Source: CAZCWX01 sp964502465
Lineage (GTDB): Bacteria > Desulfobacterota > Binatia > Bin18
Length of the DNA stretch: 19,892 bases
NCBI GenBank assembly: GCA_964502465.1
Contig: CAZCWX010000771.1
Location: forward strand, 1-19,892
Direction of reading: 5' to 3'
In this document: positions 1 to 5,344 of the stretch, piece by piece
Layout of the letters: each line of letters starts with the position of its first letter
Position numbering within the stretch: the first letter of the stretch is position 1
Notes under the pieces: model-generated
Seen by the model: only the letters and a program-made list of their open reading frames with translations
Told to the model about the DNA's origin: nothing
Database searches by the model: none
Position numbers and translations under genes: made by a program

Positions 1-321
1 GACCAGATCCTTCCCCTCTGCAACAGAGAGACACAGCGGCTTTTCTACGAGCACATCCTTGTTGGCCAGGAGTGCCTGTCGCACCAGTTCACCATGGGTT
101 TCGGCTGGGGTGGTAATCACCACGCCGATCACATCCGTATCAGCCAAGATATGATCTACCGTGTCGGTACACCTGACCATGGGATATGCAGCCGCAACCT
201 GGGCACGCCGGTCCGGCTCTCGTTCACAAACCCAAGATAGAACACCAAGGGTGTGCAGATTCCGAATAAGATTTTTCCCCCAGTCTCCAGCACCGATACA
301 GGCAAGGGTATGAGTTGGCAT
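1..321 (-). CDS. Gfo/Idh/MocA-family oxidoreductase, N-terminal part (cut by window edge)
   Basis: The first 107 codons of a gene that continues past the left edge. The translation opens with a Rossmann NAD(P)-binding start: a beta strand, then GAGDWG at about residues 10-15 and KNLIRNL. It continues with a TPAETHGEL segment and ends near LVEKPLCLSV. The EKP motif is the hallmark of Gfo/Idh/MocA enzymes, where its lysine lies near the nicotinamide. These enzymes oxidise or reduce sugar and inositol derivatives; several act on nucleotide sugars for polysaccharide synthesis. The substrate domain lies outside the window, so the substrate cannot be named. The ATG at 319-321 follows a GGAAG element about 9 nt upstream. 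The neighbouring glycosyltransferase relic is consistent with an old surface-polysaccharide locus (inference). The family call is confident; the specific function is open. Confidence 0.88.
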   Translation of the reverse strand, partial: MPTHTLACIGAGDWGKNLIRNLHTLGVLSWVCEREPDRRAQVAAAYPMVRCTDTVDHILADTDVIGVVITTPAETHGELVRQALLANKDVLVEKPLCLSVAEGKDLV

Positions 322-326
322 CTAAG

Positions 327-518
327 TCAACTTCCTAAACACAATGCTTCACAGTCCGGCTTGGCTCTGCTGAGGATGCCTGCCCGTACCCGAACGCGGC
401 GCAATTCCTGAGCGATGGAGAATTCTTGGATGAGCGATTGCTGTGTTGGGTAGGGGGTGACGATAAAAATATCCTTCACTACACCACCAATATGAGACAC
501 GTCTATAGCAGATGACAA
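327..518 (-). other. Short unrecognised ORF upstream of the oxidoreductase
   Basis: A 63-codon open frame that ends 5 nt before the oxidoreductase start and reads in the same direction. It contains an IFIVTPYPTQQSLIQEF stretch and a basic ELRRVRVR stretch. I do not recognise it. No convincing ribosome binding site was seen before its first ATG, and its first bases overlap the glycosyltransferase relic on the other strand. It may be the decayed end of a former upstream gene or simply open by chance. Confidence 0.2.
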
Positions 519-724
519 CGCACTTCTCTATCACATACGCAGGTACTCTCTACCAGGGGAGGAGGAATCCCAGTCTTTTATTCGACGTTATAAGAGGCTT
601 AATTGAAGAGAGGATCCTTCCTCGCACTGCAGTGCAGGTCCACTTCTATGGACCCATTGTCCCCTGGGTGTCTGCCCTGATCGAGGAGCGTTGTCAGGTA
701 TCAGCAGACTGCAGTGGGAGGTAG
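512..724 (+). pseudogene. Glycosyltransferase (GT4-like) relic
   Basis: A 70-codon open frame whose translation resembles the middle of group 1 (GT4-type) glycosyltransferases: ITYAGTLYQGRRNP, then LLFDVIRGLIEE and VQVHFYGP. This is the beta-strand, helix and 'FxGP' pattern that begins the nucleotide-sugar-binding half. Family members are normally 350-450 residues. Here the acceptor-binding N-terminal half and the donor-binding EX7E region are both absent. An in-frame TAG sits immediately upstream (506-508), and the frame closes at 722-724 with no recognisable continuation. I read it as a decayed fragment. It is convergent with the oxidoreductase next door, in keeping with remnants of a sugar or exopolysaccharide locus. 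Recognition is by pattern only. Confidence 0.5.
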
Positions 725-806
725 GACATAATAAGAGTGGATGCTCAGCTTCTCAAGAGAGGAAAAGCGGTGTCACGCGAATTATCCGATAGTGCCAAGT
801 CCCACG

Positions 807-832
807 GGCTTCTTCCCTTGCGGGAAGAAGCC
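807..832. repeat. Perfect 11-bp inverted repeat (hairpin)
   Basis: GGCTTCTTCCC at 807-817 and its exact complement GGGAAGAAGCC at 822-832 enclose a TTGC loop. The hairpin lies just past the stop codon of the selenoprotein gene, so it could mark the 3' end of that transcript. Neither strand has a T tract after the stem, so it does not meet the usual intrinsic-terminator form. The rest of 725-866 shows no gene. Confidence 0.6.
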
Positions 833-866
833 GCGTACGGTTGTGGAGAAAGCAAGGCGGGCATGC

Positions 867-1412
867 TTACGCTGCCTGCTGCACTTTCTGTTTTAGCAGC
901 TTGGCGATGATTTGGTTGATCACTTGATCGGCCAAGGCGCGGACTTCGTCTTGGGTCTTGGGTTGAATGGGGTGTTGAACCAGAATCGGTTCGTATTGCG
1001 GCATGCCTAGGGCTGTACACTGCGCATGCGCAGCGCCGATGAACTCAGTGGTTGTGACATTGGCGGTTGGGATACCTTGCTCTTCAAAGTACACGACATC
1101 GTGCGAACTGCACGAAATGCAGGCCCCTCAATCGCTGAGAGCTTCGATGACGGCGTCACACTGCTCTCGCAGTTCCGCCTTGAGCGGTTCGGGCGCAGGC
1201 CGTGTCACCGTTGGCTTCATGCGGCGCAGTACGTCCTTCACGCCGTACTGTTCGCGGAGTACTTCTTCCACACGATCGAGGAAGAAGGACCCTTTGGCTT
1301 TGCTGATGTCCAGTAAACCAATGGTCTTTCCGGCTAACGAATCAAGCCGGGGAGCAAAGGCTTTCTGCCCTCGGTCCACCTTATCGGTAGGGTCGAGAAA
1401 TATGTCTCCCAT
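867..1412 (-). CDS. UGSC-family selenoprotein with in-frame UGA (Sec)
   Basis: One 181-residue protein read through an in-frame TGA at 1128-1130 (codon 95). Upstream, residues 1-94 include KTIGLLDISKAKGSFFLDRV. Downstream, the same frame continues as GACISCSSHDVVYFEEQGIPT to TAA at 867-869. The site reads U95-G-A-C98, a redox UxxC motif with a further Cys at 101. It matches the UGSC or CGSC motif of the UGSC (seleno)protein family, here with Ala in place of Ser. A SECIS-like hairpin begins 12 nt after the UGA. The start has a strong AGGAGGT 5 nt before the ATG, and only 18 nt separate it from the preceding gene, so the two are probably cotranscribed. The reaction of this family is unknown to me; thiol/selenol redox chemistry is inferred. 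The alternative is a nonsense mutation, made unlikely by the position of the UGA exactly at the motif. Confidence 0.85.
1099..1130 (-). promoter_or_regulatory. Bacterial SECIS-like element at the UGA codon
   Basis: In the minus-strand message the UGA (1130-1128) is followed after 12 nt by a hairpin, TCGTGC (1115-1110), loop AGTTC (1109-1105), GCACGA (1104-1099). The stem is six perfect pairs; beyond a T-T mismatch a G-U and an A-U pair can extend it. The apical loop begins 18 nt after the UGA and has G as its second base. This fits the bacterial SECIS form recognised by SelB (loop about 16-37 nt from the UGA, G in the first two loop positions). Assignment is by inspection; no folding energy was computed. 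Confidence 0.65.
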
Positions 1413-1430
1413 AGTGCACCTCCTTTTTCT

Positions 1431-2519
1431 TTATGTACGAATCTCTTTCGTCGTGATACGGCTGCCTGCGTCGGCTCCTGCCCAACCCTGAACGGCCGCT
1501 GAGAAACGCCCAGCTGTGCCGCCAGCCACGATAATGACAATATTCTCTGGTTTGGGAAACTTCGGAAAGAGTGTGTCATCGGTCGGCGGTTCACGATCTT
1601 TTTTCGGGGTTCGCAGCATACTGACCCCAGCACCTTCGCCGCCATTCACGCCAGGACGCAATTCGCGTAAGGGCCGACGAATCTTCTCGTACAGAAATTG
1701 TCGCAGATCGTTTTTGGACCACCCATCCTGAGCGAACGTTTTGGCGTGTTCTGGGCAAACGACCAAGACCGTATCTGAAAACAGTGGGAAGTTCTTGTGG
1801 TTCCAGAGTCCGGCCATCGTCCAGCCAAGCGAAAGGGCCAGTTGTTCGGCAGTGCGGCTGGCGTGATCGTTGATTTGCAAAGGGGAATGTCCGCCAAATA
1901 ACGTCACGGTACTTTGCTCAGGACGAAAACCTTTCTCGACATGCAACGGTTCCCACGGACTTGCTTCCTCGTTCTCGCCCACACAGAAAGTGTACTGAGC
2001 TGGGTGGCCCATTGTTGCCTTAGTGATTTCGTGCGGCTTCGCTCCACCGATATTGATGATCATCAGGCGAAGCGCACGACCGATGGTGGCATTGGCACGA
2101 AATCCATGGCCAAGCGCATTATGGCCACAATTCACGCCGATTTCGTGGCGGATGGGACCGTTAAGGATCACCATCGGCGTGGCCGAGAACGTGGTCACGT
2201 TGATCCCGTGAATGCAGAACTGTTCTTCACACATGGCCGCAACCGCGGCGAGGACTGTAGGAAAATAAGAGGGATGACAACCTGCCATGACGGCATTGAT
2301 GGCGATCTTCTCTACGGTGGCGCGACCGTAATTGGGGCCGATGGTGCCAATCAATTCCTGTGGGTCATGCTCTGTAGCGGCGAGCATGCGTTTGACCCGT
2401 TGCTCCGTCGGTGGGACAACAGGCAAGCCATCGGTGAGACCGCGAGCATAGAGCAGTTCAATCGGATCATCTTCTTGGACTTCAATGCGTTGGGAAGAAA
2501 GTACAGCCGGCTCGGGCAT
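1431..2519 (-). CDS. Uncharacterised protein, probable partner of the UGSC selenoprotein
   Basis: A 362-residue protein of unknown function. Near the N-terminus it has ELLYARGLTDGLPVVPPT (residues 21-38), a motif I associate with proteins encoded beside UGSC-family genes. Other features are a Cys/His-rich middle (Cys81 in AGCHPSY, Cys97 and Cys102 in MCEEQFC, Cys131 in VNCGHNALGHGF, Cys179) and a glycine-rich C-terminal segment with VAGGTAGRFSA (331-341). No signal peptide or membrane segment is evident, so it is probably cytoplasmic. The ATG at 2519 is preferred because GGAGG lies 7 nt upstream; a longer in-frame start at 2576 lacks that support. The stop is 18 nt before the selenoprotein start, which implies coupled expression. 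The conserved cysteines and synteny suggest a redox partner or the larger subunit of one enzyme; that is inference. Confidence 0.8.
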   Translation of the reverse strand: MPEPAVLSSQRIEVQEDDPIELLYARGLTDGLPVVPPTEQRVKRMLAATEHDPQELIGTIGPNYGRATVEKIAINAVMAGCHPSYFPTVLAAVAAMCEEQFCIHGINVTTFSATPMVILNGPIRHEIGVNCGHNALGHGFRANATIGRALRLMIINIGGAKPHEITKATMGHPAQYTFCVGENEEASPWEPLHVEKGFRPEQSTVTLFGGHSPLQINDHASRTAEQLALSLGWTMAGLWNHKNFPLFSDTVLVVCPEHAKTFAQDGWSKNDLRQFLYEKIRRPLRELRPGVNGGEGAGVSMLRTPKKDREPPTDDTLFPKFPKPENIVIIVAGGTAGRFSAAVQGWAGADAGSRITTKEIRT

Positions 2520-2577
2520 GTCGGTCCCTCCTTCTTGTGGCTCCTCAGTCTGGCATGCTTGTAGTTGGGCTGTCAAG

Positions 2578-2660
2578 TTGAAAGCTCTCAGCTTTCAGCA
2601 AAAAAGGCCAAGCAAGAAAAATGGTTCTTCCTGAGCCGCTACGCGCTGATGGCTGATTGC
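2578..2660. repeat. Inverted pair of GCTGAxx heptad repeats
   Basis: Between the cyclase gene and the next gene are two short arrays with a 7-base period and opposite orientation. At 2580-2599, read on the minus strand, is GCTGAAA GCTGAGA GCTTTC. At 2645-2660, on the plus strand, is GCTGATG GCTGATT GC. The first can also fold as TGAAAGCT/AGCTTTCA around CTC. Short heptad repeats of this kind are usually dispersed intergenic elements. The second array ends next to the cyclase stop codon. Confidence 0.5.
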
Positions 2661-2664
2661 TTTT

Positions 2665-3624
2665 TTACTTAATTGCCTGCGGATTCACCGGTGAACCGAC
2701 TGCGCCGGTAATTGGCAGCGGCGGCGCGACGAACATACATTCGTATACGCCGTCCTTTGCACAGTCTTCAGCCAACTCCTCGAGATCAAAAATCTCTCCG
2801 ACCAGCATGCCCGCGTGGACGATTAACACAATGTGCAAGGGTTGAAACACATCTGGAGTCTCATTGGGAATGACCTCAGTCCCCCAGGTGTCTACCGCAT
2901 AGCCGGCGATGTGTTTCTCACAGAGCCACGGTGCACATGAAAGGCTCAGGCCTGGAGCAGTGCCGCCACTATAGGTCCCCCAACTCTTTTCCGCGCGCAC
3001 CTGTGCGATCTGACCCGTGCGAATCAGGACAATATCCCCTTTACCTACGGTGACCTTGCCCATGGCTGCCGCCCCATCGAGGTCAGCTGGATAGATCGCC
3101 TCCCCTGGTTCAAGCCATGGCTTTCCTTTGTAGCGCGGGATATCCAGAAACACCCCTCGCGTGATGATTTTATTTTTCATGTGCTCGATGCCGTTTTTCT
3201 TGGCACCGCTACTGGTCACTTCACTCGCGGCATAACCGTTGTACATCTTGTCTTCATACATGATATGAGCGAGGGCATCCCACTGAGTGGCGCACTGCAG
3301 CGGCATAGTGACAGCATCATCCGTGTAGCGGATATTTGGGAGGTGATTCTGAGCGCCAACGACAACGTCTCCCCCGTCTTGCAGCATAAAATGGATCGGA
3401 TTGAAGCGACCGAATGATCCGGTCTGGGGTCCTTTATCGTCGAACGGGATCGCCAGGGAAATCGTCTTTCCCTGTTTGACGAGTTTGGCAGCCTCGACCA
3501 CTTTTTCTGGGGTTATATAGTTGAGGGTGCCAAGTTGGTCATTCGCTCCCCACCTGCCCCAGTTTTTATATTTCTGCGAGAATTGCTTCACGTCTTCCAT
3601 CGAGTATTTTTCTGCCATACGCAT
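2665..3624 (-). CDS. Cyclase-family (kynurenine formamidase-like) metal hydrolase
   Basis: About 319 residues of the cyclase family (PF04199-type), metal-dependent hydrolases related to N-formylkynurenine formamidase. Features typical of the larger bacterial subgroup are NWGRWGANDQLGTLNYITPEKV near the N-terminus, the central LQCATQWDALAHI followed by KMYNG, RGVFLDIPRYKG, KGDIVLIRTG and GYAVDTWGTE. The classical HxGTHxDxxxH metal motif is altered: both motif histidines before the Asp are Gln, while the Asp and the last His remain. I recall this variant in members of this branch. The start at 3624 has GGAGG 4 nt upstream; 3618 or the longer 3651 are possible. It lies 55 nt downstream of fmt and 145 nt upstream of the UGSC partner gene, so it may belong to either unit. 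The substrate is unknown; a ring-opening or amide/lactone hydrolysis is the family-level expectation. Confidence 0.85.
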   Translation of the reverse strand: MRMAEKYSMEDVKQFSQKYKNWGRWGANDQLGTLNYITPEKVVEAAKLVKQGKTISLAIPFDDKGPQTGSFGRFNPIHFMLQDGGDVVVGAQNHLPNIRYTDDAVTMPLQCATQWDALAHIMYEDKMYNGYAASEVTSSGAKKNGIEHMKNKIITRGVFLDIPRYKGKPWLEPGEAIYPADLDGAAAMGKVTVGKGDIVLIRTGQIAQVRAEKSWGTYSGGTAPGLSLSCAPWLCEKHIAGYAVDTWGTEVIPNETPDVFQPLHIVLIVHAGMLVGEIFDLEELAEDCAKDGVYECMFVAPPLPITGAVGSPVNPQAIK

Positions 3625-3679
3625 TGTCCCTCCGGCCCTCTCTCTTTCCACAGAAGAGGACAGGTCGTCAACCTACCGA

Positions 3680-4678
3680 TCACGCATTCAGGACGAGACC
3701 TGGCGTCAGACGGTGGCCTTTGAGAAATTCTTCGATGGGGAGGCGCTTTTGACCTTCTAGTTGGATTTCTTCCAAAGAGAGATGTCCGGCACCAGTCGCG
3801 ACCACGAGACTGACTGGAGTTACCTCTACGACTGTTCCAGGCGGGTGGGACGGGTACGATGAGGATCGCGCTACGCGTGCAGCGAAGATTTTGAGCAGTT
3901 TGCCATTCCACGTGGTATGCGCTGAGGGCCACGGATTGAAAGCACGAATGCGGCGCTCGATCGTAGTAGCATTTTGGCTCCAGTCGATGCGACCATCTTC
4001 CTTTTTGATCATGGGCGCATAGGTAGCGTCTGCTTCATGCTGTGGGTGTGCAACCAGCTTCCCGTGCTTGAAGAGCTGGAGTGCTTCACGCAACGCCTCA
4101 GCTCCAAGCCAAGCGAGCTTGTTATGCAGACTGCCGCCCGTATCGGTGTCCGCTATGGGCATGGCCTTCTGCAAAAGGATGTCCCCTGCGTCCATACGCT
4201 CGATCACACGCATGATTGTCACTCCGGTCTCGATCTCTCCGTTTGCAATTGCCCATTGGATCGGCGCGGCTCCCCGATACTTCGGCAGCAGTGAGGCGTG
4301 CACGTTGATACAGCCGTGGGGAGGGAGGTCGAGGATCGCTGTCGGCAGGATCTTCCCATATGCGGCAATGACGATCAGGTCAGGTTGCCAGGCGTGCAAT
4401 TGTGCAAGCACGCCAGACTCACGCAACTTCATTGGCTGGTAAACCGGAATGTTGTGGGCTCGAGCAAGGACTTTTACTGGTGGGGCATGCAGGACCATAC
4501 CGCGGCCGGATGGTTGATCTGGCTGAGTAAAGACCCCAACGACTGGGTCTTCACCCGAGAGGAGCGTCTGTAATGAGAGCACCGCGAACTCTGGCGTGCC
4601 CATGAAGACCAGGCGGAGGGGATGGGTGTTGGGTGTTGGGTGTTGGGTGCTAGGTGTCAGGAACTGGACATTTGCCAT
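3680..4678 (-). CDS. fmt: Methionyl-tRNA formyltransferase
   Basis: Formylates the amino group of initiator Met-tRNA using 10-formyl-tetrahydrofolate, in the cytoplasm. The 332-residue reading contains FMGTPEFAV (about 25-33), TQPDQPSGRG, and the folate-site signature NVHASLLPKYRGAAPIQWA with catalytic Asn125 and His127. Asp163 follows in ERMDAGD, matching the N-H-D triad of the E. coli enzyme at the same spacing. A C-terminal tRNA-binding domain follows (FNPWPSAHT). The first 20 or so residues are non-homologous and largely encoded by a heptad repeat (4623-4657). The family would start close to LRLVFMGTPEF, but the nearest in-frame ATG there lies inside the first strand, so 4678 is kept although no clear ribosome site precedes it. 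It sits 118 nt after def, in the usual priA-def-fmt order. Confidence 0.95.
   Translation of the reverse strand: MANVQFLTPSTQHPTPNTHPLRLVFMGTPEFAVLSLQTLLSGEDPVVGVFTQPDQPSGRGMVLHAPPVKVLARAHNIPVYQPMKLRESGVLAQLHAWQPDLIVIAAYGKILPTAILDLPPHGCINVHASLLPKYRGAAPIQWAIANGEIETGVTIMRVIERMDAGDILLQKAMPIADTDTGGSLHNKLAWLGAEALREALQLFKHGKLVAHPQHEADATYAPMIKKEDGRIDWSQNATTIERRIRAFNPWPSAHTTWNGKLLKIFAARVARSSSYPSHPPGTVVEVTPVSLVVATGAGHLSLEEIQLEGQKRLPIEEFLKGHRLTPGLVLNA
4623..4657. repeat. TGGGTGT heptad tandem array inside the fmt 5' end
   Basis: Five consecutive 7-base units: TGGGTGT three times, then TGGGTGC and TAGGTGT. The array is read on the opposite strand as the low-complexity N-terminal extension of fmt (Thr/Pro/His/Asn-rich). 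It is partner to the inverted array at 4763-4793. Confidence 0.8.
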
Positions 4679-4762
4679 GAGATTTTAACAGCAGGGTTAG
4701 AGATGAAGGTTCGATTCCGGGAAAAGAAACCGCTTCACAATGACCCCTGCTAGCCTGCTTTT

Positions 4763-4793
4763 CCCTAACCCCTAACACCCAGCCCCCAGCACC
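4763..4793. repeat. CCCTAAC-type heptad array between def and fmt
   Basis: Four 7-base units on the plus strand, CCCTAAC, CCCTAAC, ACCCAGC and CCCCAGC, then ACC. It is related to the reverse complement of the array at 4623-4657, so the two form imperfect inverted arms around about 105 bp that include the fmt start. It ends just before the def stop codon. Nothing else was identified in the def-fmt gap. Confidence 0.65.
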
Positions 4794-4796
4794 TTC

Positions 4797-5336
4797 CTAA
4801 ATGGCTGGCGGACCCTTGCGCGGCTCGAGTGGCCGCCCTTCGCGCAAGAGTTTTTTTACTTTGCGGGTATACAATTCCCGCTTGAGCCGACTAATGCGGT
4901 CGATAAAGAGTTTCCCTTCCAGATGATCAAGTTCGTGTTGCACCGCAACGGCGAGTAAGTCTTCAGCCTGGAAGGCTATTTCTTTCTCGTCGAGCGTCCA
5001 GGCTTTCACCTCAATTTGTGCCGAACGTTTCACCTCAGCCGTATAATCGACCACGCTCAGGCACCCTTCTTCCCAGATGACTTCGCCTTCATGGGCGGTA
5101 ATCACCGGGTTCACGAGTTTGAGTAAATGTTTCCCCGGCTCTTCATGGTCGACGTCGATGACAATGATTCGTTGCGGAATACCGACCTGAACGGCCGCCA
5201 ACCCGACGCCTGGCGCGTTGTACATCGTATGCACCATATCTTCTACCAACTGGGCGAGATCGCCGTTCATATTGGCCACCGGAGCGCAGGCCTGTTTCAG
5301 GCGAAGATCTGGATATTTCAGGATTTCTCTAATCAC
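4797..5336 (-). CDS. def: Peptide deformylase
   Basis: Removes the N-formyl group from nascent proteins, undoing the Fmt modification; a cytoplasmic metallohydrolase. The 179 residues carry all three family motifs: motif I GVGLAAVQ (43-50), motif II EEGCLS (89-94, metal ligand Cys92) and motif III QHELDH (133-138, ligands His134 and His138, catalytic Glu135). Length and the MIREILKYPDLRLK opening are typical of bacterial deformylases. The start codon is GTG (5336-5334), which lies only 8 nt after the priA stop, so translation is probably coupled to priA; no strong Shine-Dalgarno is visible. Confidence 0.97.
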   Translation of the reverse strand: MIREILKYPDLRLKQACAPVANMNGDLAQLVEDMVHTMYNAPGVGLAAVQVGIPQRIIVIDVDHEEPGKHLLKLVNPVITAHEGEVIWEEGCLSVVDYTAEVKRSAQIEVKAWTLDEKEIAFQAEDLLAVAVQHELDHLEGKLFIDRISRLKRELYTRKVKKLLREGRPLEPRKGPPAI

Positions 5337-5344
5337 AACTCGAC

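Noticed and set aside
867..1094. A separate 75-residue gene starting at a GTG
   Set aside because: It is the downstream half of the UGA-containing selenoprotein; no ribosome site lies before it and its frame matches the upstream half.
1003..1491. 162-residue plus-strand ORF
   Set aside because: It lies antisense to the selenoprotein and the start of the partner region, has Ser/Arg-rich low-complexity composition and no family resemblance.
1914..2564. 216-residue plus-strand ORF
   Set aside because: Complete antisense overlap with the well-supported 362-residue partner gene; no motif or ribosome site.
4708..4728. GGTTCGATTCCGG, similar to a tRNA T-arm
   Set aside because: The flanking bases do not form the required five-pair stem and there is no acceptor or anticodon arm nearby.
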